This document shows, one piece after another, positions 40,845-49,454 of a DNA stretch of 64,000 bases. The position numbers were made by a program, and so were the translations under genes. The notes beneath the pieces were generated by a model. The model was not told where the DNA came from and ran no database searches. It saw only the letters and a list, made by a program, of their open reading frames with translations. Every line of letters begins with the position of its first letter. Within the stretch, counting starts at the first letter, position 1. Source of the stretch: Actinomadura craniellae (lineage in GTDB: Bacteria; Actinomycetota; Actinomycetes; Streptosporangiales; Streptosporangiaceae); NCBI RefSeq assembly GCF_003289645.1, contig NZ_QLYX01000005.1, forward strand, positions 124,001 to 188,000. The letters are read 5' to 3'.

Positions 40845-42380
40845 CTACGGGATCGCGCGGGCCAGCGCGGCACGGGCGGCGTCCAGGGCGGCCTCCCGGT
40901 CCGTGCGGACCAGGCCGAGCCGGGTGCGGCGGTCCAGCAGGTCCGACTCGTCCAGCGCGCCCTCGTGCCGGACGGCCCAGACGAGTTCGGCGCCGGTGAC
41001 CGGGTGGCCGGGGACGATCGGTTCCCGCAGCGCGGGGTCGGCGGCGCCGAGGGCGCGCACGGCCGGCGCCTCGACGCCGTACCGGCGGACCAGCCGGGGC
41101 GGGGCGTCGATCCAGGCCAGGGCCCGGCGCGGCGCGGTCCCGACAAGCGGGAGCCGGGCGGTCCGACCTGGCCCGGCCGGCAGGTTCCGGGCGGTGACGG
41201 CCGCGTCCACCGCGTCCTGGGCCATCCGGCGGTAGGTGGTGAGCTTGCCGCCGACGACCGTGACGACCCCGTCGGCCGAGGTCAGCACGGCGTGCCGCCG
41301 GGAGAGGTCCGCCGTGCGGTCGGAGCCGCCGGGCCGGTCGAGCAGGGGGCGCAGCCCGGCGAAGGCGCCGATCACGTCGGAGCGGCGCACGGGGGTCTCC
41401 AGCGCAGCGTTGAGGACGTCGAGCAGGAAGCCGATGTCGGACTCGGGCGCCTCGGGGACGTCCGGAATCGGGCCGTCCACCGGCTCGTCGGTCAGGCCGA
41501 CGTACACCCGGCCGTCCCCCTGCGGCAGGACCAGCGCGAACCGGCCGGGCTCGCCGGGGATGGGCAGGTGCGTCCCGGCGAGCGGGTCGCCGAGGGCCGC
41601 GGCCCGCAGCACCAGGTGGGTGCCGCGGGAGGGGCGCAGCGTGACCCCGTCCACCAGGCCGCCGGCCCACACCCCGGCAGCGTTGATCACCGTGCGGGCC
41701 CGGAGGTCGAACCGCTCGCCGGTCAGTTCGTCCTGGGCGGTCGCGCCCGAGCCGGTGAGGGACAGGGCGCGGACCCGGGTGAGGATCCGGGCTCCGTACC
41801 CGGCGGCGGTGCGGGCGAGGGCGATCACCAGCCGGGCGTCGTCGGACAGTTGCCCGTCCCAGGACAGTAGGCCGCCGCGCAGCCCGTCCGCGCGCAGCCC
41901 GGGGGACAGCCGCAGGGCCCCGGCCGCGGACAGCCGGCGGGGGCCGGGCAGCGTCCGGTGGGCGGTGCCGGCCGAGACCCGGAGCAGGTCGCCGCCGCCG
42001 AGCCCGGCCCGCAGCAGGGCGCCCGCGCGGCGGGAGGTGCGCGGGGTGAGCGGCAGCACGAACGGCAGCGCGCGCACCAGGTGCGGGGCGGTGCGCTCCA
42101 TCAGGATCCCGCGCTCGACCGCGCTCTCGCGGGCGATGCCGACCTGGCCTGAGGCGAGGTAGCGCAGCCCGCCGTGGATCAGTTTGGAGCTCCACCGGGA
42201 GGTGCCGAAGGCGAGGTCGTGGGCGTCGATCGCGGCGACCGACAGGCCCCGGGCGGCGGCGTCGAGGGCCGCTCCGGCCCCGGTCGCGCCGAGGCCGACG
42301 ACGAGCACGTCGACGGTGGTACCGCCGGCCAGCAGGTCCAGGTCCGCGGCCCGGCGGGCGGCGGTCAGCGAGAAGTCCAT
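40845..42380 (-). CDS. glpD: Glycerol-3-phosphate dehydrogenase, FAD-dependent
   Basis: 511-residue membrane-associated flavoenzyme converting sn-glycerol 3-phosphate to dihydroxyacetone phosphate. FAD loop VLVVGLGATGAGAALDAAARG, then FGTSRWSSKLIHGGLRYLASG, INAAGVWAG, the DAO-type core and a C-terminal GlpO-like domain (VVTVVGGKLTTYRRMAQDAVD...). Co-directional with the TetR gene 25 bases upstream and divergent from an alkyl-DHAP-synthase-like gene, so its DHAP product may feed ether-lipid formation. Confidence 0.94.
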   Translation of the reverse strand: MDFSLTAARRAADLDLLAGGTTVDVLVVGLGATGAGAALDAAARGLSVAAIDAHDLAFGTSRWSSKLIHGGLRYLASGQVGIARESAVERGILMERTAPHLVRALPFVLPLTPRTSRRAGALLRAGLGGGDLLRVSAGTAHRTLPGPRRLSAAGALRLSPGLRADGLRGGLLSWDGQLSDDARLVIALARTAAGYGARILTRVRALSLTGSGATAQDELTGERFDLRARTVINAAGVWAGGLVDGVTLRPSRGTHLVLRAAALGDPLAGTHLPIPGEPGRFALVLPQGDGRVYVGLTDEPVDGPIPDVPEAPESDIGFLLDVLNAALETPVRRSDVIGAFAGLRPLLDRPGGSDRTADLSRRHAVLTSADGVVTVVGGKLTTYRRMAQDAVDAAVTARNLPAGPGRTARLPLVGTAPRRALAWIDAPPRLVRRYGVEAPAVRALGAADPALREPIVPGHPVTGAELVWAVRHEGALDESDLLDRRTRLGLVRTDREAALDAARAALARAIP

Positions 42381-42405
42381 GGCGCGCGCCCCTTCCGGCG
42401 GCCGG

Positions 42406-43005
42406 TCACGGCGCGAGGGCCCGGTCCAGGAAGTCGTGCAGTTCCTGGTAGAAGGCCCGGGCGGTGAGTTCGGGGTCGTCCTCGTCGGTCACGGTGCGCA
42501 GCGAGAAGGTGAAGGACTGCGCGACGAGCAGCACCGTGCGGGCCTGCCGGGGGGCGTGCTCCACCCGCACCGAGCCGTCGGCGTGGCCGTTGCGCAGGAT
42601 GGCCTCGATGAACTTCAGCAGGCCCTCCTGGCTGGCGCCCAGCCGGTTCAGCATGTACGGCAGCAGCAGTTCGGGGTCGACGTCCACGATCTTGAGGAAG
42701 AGCGGGTGCTCGCGGAACCCGCGCACCCCGACCACGATCCCGTCGATCAGCTGGTCGCGGACCGGGCGGGTGCCGTCGGCGCCGGCCATCGTCTCGGTCG
42801 CGACGGCGAGCCATTCCCGCGTCATCAGCTCGCGGAACAGGGTGCGCACGTCGGGCCAGCGGCGGTAAATGCTCATCCGGGAGACGCCGGCCCGGCGCGC
42901 CACGTCGGTCAGGGTGGTGCGGCGGACGCCCACGGCCAGGATGCTGTCACGGGCCGCGTCGAGCACGGCGTCGGCGTCGATCCTGTTGTGTCGATTGGAC
43001 GCCAT
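42406..43005 (-). CDS. TetR-family regulator of the glpD/AGPS locus
   Basis: 199 residues. The DNA-binding part is clear (VLDAARDSILAVGVRRTTLTDVARRAGVSRMSIYRRWPDVRTLFRELM). The C-terminal ligand domain has no special motif. It occupies the place of mycobacterial Rv2250c, between glpD and the divergent flavoprotein. Candidate sites lie in the 68-base divergent gap around GTGTCACAGTGT (43005-43020). Confidence 0.93.
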   Translation of the reverse strand: MASNRHNRIDADAVLDAARDSILAVGVRRTTLTDVARRAGVSRMSIYRRWPDVRTLFRELMTREWLAVATETMAGADGTRPVRDQLIDGIVVGVRGFREHPLFLKIVDVDPELLLPYMLNRLGASQEGLLKFIEAILRNGHADGSVRVEHAPRQARTVLLVAQSFTFSLRTVTDEDDPELTARAFYQELHDFLDRALAP

Positions 43006-43073
43006 GTGTCACAGTGTAAAGCACAAAGGGCGCAACATGCTCTGATGGTTCGGCGGCCAAAGGGGGCCATTCC

Positions 43074-44666
43074 ATGGACATGTCGTGGAGCGGCTGGGGA
43101 GATCCGGCCAGGGCGGCACCGTTGCCCGAGCCGGTGGTCGGGCTGCTGCGCGACCTGCTCGGGGTACGGCCCCTCGACACCCCGCCGGTCGGGCTGGCCG
43201 ACATCACCGTCCCCCCGTCCCGGCTGACCGGGGCGGCCCGCAACGCGATCACCCTGGCGGTGGGCGGCGCGGCCCACGTCCGGACCGACGCCGAGAGCCG
43301 GATCCGGCACACCCGCGGGAAGTCCACCCCCGACCTGCTGCGCATCCGCACCGGCGAGGTCTCCGACGCGCCGGACGCCGTCGTCCTGCCGGGCCGGCAC
43401 GACGAGGTACTGGCCGTGCTGCGGACCTGCGCCGAGTACGGCGTCGCCGTCGTCCCGTTCGGCGGCGGAACCTCCGTGGTCGGCGGGCTGGCCCCGCAGC
43501 ACGCCGGCCGGTTCGTCGCCCTGGACCTGCGCCGGATGAACCGGCTCATCACCCTCGACCCGGTGTCGCGCACGGCGACGCTCCAGCCCGGGCTGCGCGC
43601 CCCGCAGGCGGAGGCCCTGCTGAACGAGCAGGGCTTCACCCTCGGCCACTTCCCCCAGTCCTACGAGTGGGCCAGCGTCGGCGGGTTCGCCGCGGCCCGG
43701 TCCAGCGGCCAGGCGTCGGCCGGCTACGGCCGGTTCGACGAGATGGTCCTCTGCCTGACCGTGGCAACCCCGGAGGGCACGCTGGAGGTGGGCCGCGCGC
43801 CGCGCTCGGCGGCCGGCCCCGACCTGCGCCAGCTCGTGCTCGGCTCCGAGGGCGCGTTCGGCGTGATCACCTCGGTGACCGTGCGGGTGCGCCCGCTGCC
43901 GGAGACCAGGAGCTACGAGGGCTGGCGGTTCGCGTCCTTCGAGGCGGGGACGGCGGCGCTGCGCCGGCTCGCCCAGGACGGCCCGCTGCCGACCGTGCTG
44001 CGGCTGTCGGACGAGGCCGAGACGATGGTCGGCCTGGCCAAACCCGACTCCCTCGGCAGTGGCCCGCGGTCGGCCGGCTGCCTGGCGATCGTGGGCTTCG
44101 AGGGCCCCCAGATCGAGGTGGCCGACCGGCTGTTCCGCTCGCACGCCACGCTCCGCGAGCACGGCGGCGAGTTCCTCGACGCCGGGCCGGGGGAGAGCTG
44201 GGCGCGCGGCCGGTACACCGCGCCGTACCTGCGCGACTCCCTGCTGGACGCCGGGGCGTTCGTCGAGACGCTGGAGACCGCGGCCTTCTGGTCGGGCGTC
44301 CCCACGCTGTACGAATCGGTCCGCACGGCGCTCACCACCTCCCTCACCGCGGCGGGCACCCCGCCGCTGGTGATGTGCCACATCTCGCACGTCTACCCGG
44401 CCGGGGCCTCGCTCTACTTCACCGTCGTCTCGGCCCAGGGCGCGGACCCGGTCGCGCACTGGGCCCCGGTCAAGCGGGCCGCCAACGACGCGATCATCGC
44501 GGCGGGCGGCACGATCAGCCACCACCACGGGGTGGGCACCGACCACCGCGACTGGTACGCCGAGGAGATCGGCCCGCTCGGCGTGAAGATCATGCGTGCC
44601 GTGAAGGGCGCGCTCGACCCGGCGGGGATCCTCAACCCGGGCGTCCTCGTCCCCCCGGACCGGTGA
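43074..44666 (+). CDS. FAD-binding oxidase, alkyl-DHAP synthase-like
   Basis: 530 residues of the VAO family. The FAD domain has VVPFGGGTSVVGGL and SYEWASVGGFAAARSSGQASAGYGRFDEMV; the C-terminal part contains HISHVYPAGASLYFT and a His-rich SHHHGVGTDH loop near the active site, all as in alkyldihydroxyacetonephosphate synthase and mycobacterial Rv2251. Expected chemistry is exchange of the acyl group of acyl-DHAP for a fatty alcohol, giving an ether bond; this has not been shown for the actinobacterial branch. GTGA overlap with the lipid kinase gene. Confidence 0.9.
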   Translation: MDMSWSGWGDPARAAPLPEPVVGLLRDLLGVRPLDTPPVGLADITVPPSRLTGAARNAITLAVGGAAHVRTDAESRIRHTRGKSTPDLLRIRTGEVSDAPDAVVLPGRHDEVLAVLRTCAEYGVAVVPFGGGTSVVGGLAPQHAGRFVALDLRRMNRLITLDPVSRTATLQPGLRAPQAEALLNEQGFTLGHFPQSYEWASVGGFAAARSSGQASAGYGRFDEMVLCLTVATPEGTLEVGRAPRSAAGPDLRQLVLGSEGAFGVITSVTVRVRPLPETRSYEGWRFASFEAGTAALRRLAQDGPLPTVLRLSDEAETMVGLAKPDSLGSGPRSAGCLAIVGFEGPQIEVADRLFRSHATLREHGGEFLDAGPGESWARGRYTAPYLRDSLLDAGAFVETLETAAFWSGVPTLYESVRTALTTSLTAAGTPPLVMCHISHVYPAGASLYFTVVSAQGADPVAHWAPVKRAANDAIIAAGGTISHHHGVGTDHRDWYAEEIGPLGVKIMRAVKGALDPAGILNPGVLVPPDR

Positions 44667-45571
44667 CGCGGCGCTTCACCGCCGTCGTCAACCCGGCGGC
44701 GGGCGGTTCCACCGGCACCGTGGACGCGCTGGCCCGGCTGCTGCGCGCGGCCGGCGCCGAGGTCGAGGTCGAGCCGAGCCGCGGGCTGGAGCATGCCCGG
44801 GAGGTGGCGCGGCGGGCGGCCGAGCGGGGGCGGGTGGTGCTCGGGGTCGGCGGGGACGGCATGGTCGGCTGCGTGGGCGGTGCGCTGGCCGGCACGGAGG
44901 CGGTCTTCGGGATCGTCCCGGCCGGGCGCGGCAACGACTTCGCCCGGGCGCTCGGGCTGCCCGACCACCCCGCGGAGCTGGCGGCCCTGCTGCTGGGCGC
45001 CGAGCCGCGGCGGATCGATGCGATCGAGCTGACCTCGGCCCGGCATCCCGGCGTGCCGGTGCTGGGCAGCGTCTACGCCGGGGTCGACGCGCTGGCCAAC
45101 CACTACGCCAACCGGTCCCGGCTGCTGCGCGGCGGCGCCTCCTACTACGTGGGCGGGATGCGCGCCGTCGCGACCTGGCGACCCGCCGCCTACCAGATCA
45201 CCGTGGACGGGCAGGTGTACGAGCGGCGCGCCTACACGGTGGTGGCGGCCAACTCCGGTTACTACGGCTTCGGCCGGCGGATCGCCCCCGCCGCACGGGT
45301 GGACGACGGGCTGCTGGACGTCGTCGTGATCCGCGCGGTCCCCCGGCCGCTGTTCTTCGCGGTGATGAACGAGCTCAAGCGGGGGACGCACGTCAACCGG
45401 CCGCAGGTGGAGACCCTGCGCGGCAGGGAGATCACGATCGCGGCCGACCGGGACCTCCGCTACGGGGCGGACGGCGAGGTGGGCGGCACCCTGCCGGTGA
45501 CCGCCCGGGTCCTGCCGGGCGCACTGAACGTCCTGTGCGAACCCCCGCCGCCGGTCGGGGAACCGGGATGA
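44663..45571 (+). CDS. Diacylglycerol kinase-family lipid kinase
   Basis: 302 residues. NPAAGG and GVGGDGMVGCVGGALAGTEAVFGIVPAGRGNDFARALG are the DAGK catalytic-domain motifs; GYYGFGRRIAPAARVDDGLLDVVVI belongs to the C-terminal beta-sandwich. M. tuberculosis Rv2252, in the same gene order, phosphorylates diacylglycerol and affects PIM synthesis. Start GTG overlaps the upstream stop. Confidence 0.92.
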   Translation: MTRRFTAVVNPAAGGSTGTVDALARLLRAAGAEVEVEPSRGLEHAREVARRAAERGRVVLGVGGDGMVGCVGGALAGTEAVFGIVPAGRGNDFARALGLPDHPAELAALLLGAEPRRIDAIELTSARHPGVPVLGSVYAGVDALANHYANRSRLLRGGASYYVGGMRAVATWRPAAYQITVDGQVYERRAYTVVAANSGYYGFGRRIAPAARVDDGLLDVVVIRAVPRPLFFAVMNELKRGTHVNRPQVETLRGREITIAADRDLRYGADGEVGGTLPVTARVLPGALNVLCEPPPPVGEPG

Positions 45572-45751
45572 CGGGGCGGTAGTACTCGATCGGTTCGGTG
45601 CCGGGGCCGCGGCGATGCGCCGGACTGTTCCGGGAGGGCCGGAAGGCGATGTCCATGCCGCCGAGTTCGCCCAGGGAGGGCCGGGAGGCCAGGCCCGTAC
45701 CGCCGGGCACTTCCCGCGCGGTCCGGCAGATCGGGCGATAACCGACCGGAG

Positions 45752-45999
45752 TTATCCACAGGCTGGGGATTGCGTTCGATCGCCCGCGCCACGTTATCCA
45801 CAGGTTCATGATCTGGGGAAAGTGCGCGTGGAGTTGTCCACAAGGGTTCTCACGGGCCGAGCGCCTTCCACATTGTCCACAGGCTGTGGAAGAACTTCGT
45901 GCACAGGGGCCCACCTGGGCGACCGCGAACTTCTCCACCAGGTGTCCCCAGCGCGGTCCCCAATCGGAGCGACACTGTCCACAACCATGTTTATGCACA
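45752..45999. other. DnaA-box cluster
   Basis: In the 659-base gap between convergent genes. Exact boxes: TTATCCACA at 45752 and 45794, TTGTCCACA at 45834 and 45873. One-mismatch boxes: reverse TGTGGAAGA 45885, TTCTCCACC 45931, CTGTCCACA 45975, TTATGCACA 45991. Nearly all point the same way. Spacing of the exact boxes is 42, 40 and 39 bases, close to four helical turns. No open reading frame, dnaA or dnaN is present. The arrangement fits a DnaA-titrating or reactivating site, or an accessory origin element. Confidence 0.82.
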
Positions 46000-46042
46000 G
46001 GCGGCCCCGGATCCGGCACGCCACACCGGGACTCTCCGGTCG

Positions 46043-46234
46043 GGCCCGGCCGTGGCAGGCCGGGCGGAACCGGTCAGACGCCACCGGACCGTGCAACGGG
46101 CTCCTCCCGGTCGGCCTCGCCCATCAGTTCCGGAACCGGTCAGGCGCTGCTGGGCCGCGCAGCAGGTCCCCCGGTCGGCCTCGCCCAACAGTTCCGGAAC
46201 CGGTCAGGTGCCGCCGGGCCGCGCAGCGGGTCAG
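46043..46234. repeat. 64-bp tandem repeat
   Basis: Units 46107-46170 and 46171-46234 match closely (both begin CCGGTCGGCCTCGCCCA and contain CAGTTCCGGAACCGGTCAGG). A decayed unit precedes them (46043-46106, sharing GGAACCGGTCAG). The last unit runs into the stop codon of the acyltransferase gene. Confidence 0.8.
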
Positions 46235-47472
46235 GTCCGGCCGCGGCGGGCCAGGCGGCGGCCGAGATTCTGGGCGGGGGCCTCGATCCAGCGGTATGCA
46301 GCCCAGCTCAGCACCAGCAGCATCACCACGAAGATGAGCAGCCGGAGCGGGTCCTCCCGCTCGGGGATGAACCCGAACTGGTCGAAGGCCATCAGCAGCA
46401 CCGGGTGCAGGAGGTAGACCGAGAAGCTGATCGTGCCCAGCCCGGTCAGCACGCGGGGGATCCGGCGGTGCCGCAGCAGCGCCCAGCCCGCGGCGAAGGT
46501 CAGCGCGGCCAGCAGCACCGAACCGGACCAGTAGCTCGCGAAGGCGGACGCCTGGTCCGCGGGCAGGGTGCGCGCGTTCCAGCAGCCCGCCGCGATGGCG
46601 GCGACCAGCACGCCGCCCGCGGCCAGCGCGCCGGCGCGCCGGGAGATCTGGCCGTGCTCGGCCCGGTAGAGCGCGGTCCCGGTGAACATCACCGCGAGGA
46701 TGACCAGCCCCTCCCAGGCGCCGGCCCGACCGTTCACGACCACCAGCCCCAGCGCCAGCACCCCGCCCAGCACCCCGCCGGCCACCCGCAGCACGGGCCG
46801 GTCCGTCACGGCGGCGGCGATCGCCGCGACGAGCACCACCGTGCTCACCGCCACCACCAGGTCGACGCCCGCCGTGCGGGACAGCAGGGTCGTCGGTAGC
46901 AGCGCGCCCACCGCCAGTGCGGCCACCGCGAACAGCAGCGCCACCGGTGCCGACCGGCGGTGCGCGCCGGTCACGAACAGCGCGACGACCAGCAGGTAGA
47001 AGACCATCTCGTAGGAGAGCGTCCACAGCACGTTGATGGCGTTGGGCACCGCGAGGACGTCCTGCAACATCGTCAGGTGGGCGAGTGTCGCGGTCACCGG
47101 GTTGTACTGTTCCAGTCCCCCGCGCAGCCCCCGGACGCCCAGCAGGAAGGGCAGCAGGGTCAGCGCGCAGGCCACCAGCAGCAGCGGGTAGATCCGGAAC
47201 AGCCGGCTGATCCAGAAGTTGCGCACCCGGCCGTGCCGCTCCAGCGAGGCCGGCACGATATAGCCGCTGACCAGGAAGAACACCAGCACGCCGTACTTGC
47301 CGGGTTCCAGCCAGGAGACCTCCACCCGGGCCCGTGCCGCCGGCACGAAGTAGTACGTCGCGTGGTGCAGCGCCACCACCAGCGCGGCGACGCCGCGCAG
47401 CAGGTCCAGCCACCCCAGCCGGGTCGTCGTGGACACGGCATCGCGCTGCCGCTCAGCGGTCGGAGTCACCAC
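46231..47472 (-). CDS. Membrane acyltransferase, OafA/YrhL family
   Basis: 413 residues, about ten membrane helices. Acyltransferase_3 signatures: WLDLLRGVAALVVALHHATYYF with the catalytic His, VLVFFLVSGYIVPASL, WISRLFRIYPLLL, and LGTISFSVYLLHPVLLMAF near the C-terminus. Acylates a surface polysaccharide, antibiotic or lipid, acceptor unknown. The start is GTG 47472; a GTG at VSTTTRLGW would be 12 codons shorter. Confidence 0.92.
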   Translation of the reverse strand: MVTPTAERQRDAVSTTTRLGWLDLLRGVAALVVALHHATYYFVPAARARVEVSWLEPGKYGVLVFFLVSGYIVPASLERHGRVRNFWISRLFRIYPLLLVACALTLLPFLLGVRGLRGGLEQYNPVTATLAHLTMLQDVLAVPNAINVLWTLSYEMVFYLLVVALFVTGAHRRSAPVALLFAVAALAVGALLPTTLLSRTAGVDLVVAVSTVVLVAAIAAAVTDRPVLRVAGGVLGGVLALGLVVVNGRAGAWEGLVILAVMFTGTALYRAEHGQISRRAGALAAGGVLVAAIAAGCWNARTLPADQASAFASYWSGSVLLAALTFAAGWALLRHRRIPRVLTGLGTISFSVYLLHPVLLMAFDQFGFIPEREDPLRLLIFVVMLLVLSWAAYRWIEAPAQNLGRRLARRGRT

Positions 47473-47554
47473 CCCGACAGAGTAGATGACGGTTTTTTAC
47501 GGATCTGTCGGTAGGGCCATTTCCATGAAAAACCCGTTCTCGGCCCTCCGATCG

Positions 47555-48148
47555 TCAATGCCCGCGCCCGTTCCCTCCCGGCAGGGGAAACAGCGTGGCC
47601 AGCCGGGGCAGGCGCTCCGCCACCTCGGCCGGGTCGTCGAAGTCCCACGGCACGTCGGCCGGCGCCGGGTCCTCGGGCGTGTCGTGGCCGCGCTTCGCCA
47701 GTTCCGCGTAGATGCCCTCCACCGTGCCCGCGACCTCGTCGTACGTCGTGCGGGCCAGGTAGTTGAACGACTCCCACTCGGGGAACTCGGCGTCCGCCCA
47801 CTCCCCGAGCGGCCGGCCGGCCAGGCGGATCACCTCCGCCACCTCGGCCAGCGTGTCGGGGTCAGCCACGGCCCGCTCGAAGGCGGCCCGCCCCAGCCCG
47901 ATCAGCCAGGCCTGGAAGTACCAGAACCCGTCCCCGGAGCAGTGACCGTCGAAGATCCGGTGGGCGGCGCCCCACATCTGGTGCGTGTCCGACCGTTCCC
48001 GGACGCGGTCGTGGCAGATCTGGAACTCCACGACCTCCGAGAGCGGGTGCCGGGAGAGTTCCGTCGCCAGCATCCCAAGCCGTTCCTCGGGGTCGGAGGC
48101 CCGCAGCCGAACACGTTCGATCATCGTCCAGAAGGCATCGGTGTCCAC
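47555..48148 (-). CDS. DUF4240-family protein
   Basis: 197 residues. The DUF4240 hallmark is plain: DTDAFWTMIERVR..., WGAAHRIFDGHCSGDGFWYFQAWLIGLGRAAFERAVADPDTLAEV and EFPEWESFNYLARTTYDEV. The family is common in Streptomyces and related genera; function unknown. GTG at 48148 taken as start because the homologous N-terminus begins there; an in-frame TTG lies at 48178. Confidence 0.88.
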   Translation of the reverse strand: MDTDAFWTMIERVRLRASDPEERLGMLATELSRHPLSEVVEFQICHDRVRERSDTHQMWGAAHRIFDGHCSGDGFWYFQAWLIGLGRAAFERAVADPDTLAEVAEVIRLAGRPLGEWADAEFPEWESFNYLARTTYDEVAGTVEGIYAELAKRGHDTPEDPAPADVPWDFDDPAEVAERLPRLATLFPLPGGNGRGH

Positions 48149-48340
48149 GCACGGAAGTGTCGCGGCCCCATACGACAAACCCCAACTTTTCGCCAGGAAA
48201 GAGGCATGGAATCACCAGAAAAGCGGCATGAACCCGGCGACCGGAGCGCCACGGCGAACCGGCCGGCGAGATCCGCGCCACCGGGCGTCGCGCCCCTTCC
48301 CGGCTTCGACCGCCGACTCGCCCTGATGCGCGCGCAATGA

Positions 48341-48368
48341 AGTTAGGTTAGGTTTGCCTAACTTAACT
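48341..48368. promoter_or_regulatory. Iron box (IdeR/DmdR-type operator)
   Basis: Arms AGTTAGGTTAGG (48341-48352) and CCTAACTTAACT (48357-48368) are inverted with one mismatch around TTTG. The core TTAGGTTAGG...CCTAA matches the known actinobacterial iron-box pattern. It lies upstream of a 19-codon ORF and the hydrolase gene. The rest of 48149-48420 shows only a dubious 44-codon ORF. Confidence 0.8.
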
Positions 48369-48420
48369 GCAGGGCCCCGGAACAACCCACCCGATGAGGG
48401 ACCGAGCGGAGGCGGCGCGC

Positions 48421-48480
48421 GTGAACACCATCATGTCCAGGTCGGCCGGCGGCCGGCGGCGAGGAGAGGTGGCATCGTGA
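48421..48480 (+). CDS. Possible 19-codon upstream ORF
   Basis: GTG start with GGAGG about 9 bases upstream; encodes MNTIMSRSAGGRRRGEVAS and ends in TGA overlapping the GTG of the hydrolase gene (GTGA). The overlap and RBS suggest translational coupling. Not recognised as any known leader peptide. Confidence 0.45.
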   Translation: MNTIMSRSAGGRRRGEVAS

Positions 48481-49370
48481 CCGGTACCGCCGAGCGGGAT
48501 CCCGCCGTCCAGCACACCTTCGGCCCGGCACGGTTCCGCACCCTGGACGACGGGCGACGGCTGCACTACCGGATCCGCGGCAGCGGATCGCCGACCGTGG
48601 TGTTCGAATCCGGCATGGGATTCTCCGGGTCGATCTGGGGTCTGGTGCAGCCCGCGATCGCGGCACAGACGACGGCCGTCGTCTACGACCGCGCCGGCGC
48701 GGGCGGCAGCGACGACGACCCCGGCCCGCGCACCCTGGAGCGGATCGTCGCCGACCTCGCCCAGCTCCTGCGCACCCTGCCCGGCCCGTTCGTCCTGGTC
48801 GGCGCGAGCTGGGGTGGGCCGATCATCCGCACGCTCGCCGCCTCGGGCGAGTTCCCCGTCCGCGGCCTGGTGCTGGTCGACCAGTCCGACGAGAACGCCC
48901 CCGAGTACTTCACGCCCGCGGGCGAGCGCCGGATGGCGCACGCGGGGTCGTTCACCATGTTCCTGGCCCGCACCGGGATCTACCGGCTGATGGCCCGCCT
49001 GGGCCGCCACCAGCCGGACGACGTGTACGCCGACTTCCGGCGCCAGGACTTCACCGTGCGCGGCGCGCGGCTCATGGGCGCCGAGGTACGCGAGTTCCTC
49101 CCCGCCATGCGCCACCTGCGCGACCACCCCGACCGGCTCGACGGGGTGGAGGTGGCCGTCATCAGCGGAACCAAGGCCGGCCTCGCCGACCGCACCCAGC
49201 GCCCCGCGATCAACCAGGCCCACCGCAAGACCGCCGACCTGCTGGACCGCGGCCGTTTCGTGGCGGCCCCCGGCTCCGGCCACTACGTCATGTTCACCGA
49301 GCCCGAGATCGTCATCCGCGAGATCACCCGCCTGCTGGACGTCCCACCACCGGACCCCGACGAGCCCTGA
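48477..49370 (+). CDS. Alpha/beta hydrolase under iron-box control
   Basis: 297 residues. FESGMGFSGSIWG forms the oxyanion region, YDRAGAGGS the strand-5 turn, GASWGGPI the nucleophile elbow (Ser), and GSGHYVMFTEPE the catalytic His. No signal peptide. GTG at 48477 preceded by GAGGAGAGG. An iron box about 110 bases upstream suggests a role in iron starvation, for example siderophore ester hydrolysis; this is inference, since the protein also resembles general epoxide-hydrolase-like enzymes. Confidence 0.85.
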   Translation: MTGTAERDPAVQHTFGPARFRTLDDGRRLHYRIRGSGSPTVVFESGMGFSGSIWGLVQPAIAAQTTAVVYDRAGAGGSDDDPGPRTLERIVADLAQLLRTLPGPFVLVGASWGGPIIRTLAASGEFPVRGLVLVDQSDENAPEYFTPAGERRMAHAGSFTMFLARTGIYRLMARLGRHQPDDVYADFRRQDFTVRGARLMGAEVREFLPAMRHLRDHPDRLDGVEVAVISGTKAGLADRTQRPAINQAHRKTADLLDRGRFVAAPGSGHYVMFTEPEIVIREITRLLDVPPPDPDEP

Positions 49371-49454
49371 CCGGCGGCTCGACGCCACTCGATGGGCATG
49401 CCCCTTCCGAGTCGGCCTCGTGGAGTGGTGGTCCGGGGGCGGTGGCCCTGCCGG

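Noticed and set aside
45752-45999. Calling this the chromosomal origin oriC
   Set aside because: dnaA, dnaN and other origin genes are absent and no AT-rich unwinding region is evident; only a DnaA-box cluster can be supported.
48206-48340. 44-codon plus-strand ORF (MESPEKRHEPGDRS...)
   Set aside because: It ends directly at the iron box, lacks a clear RBS and has no recognisable features.
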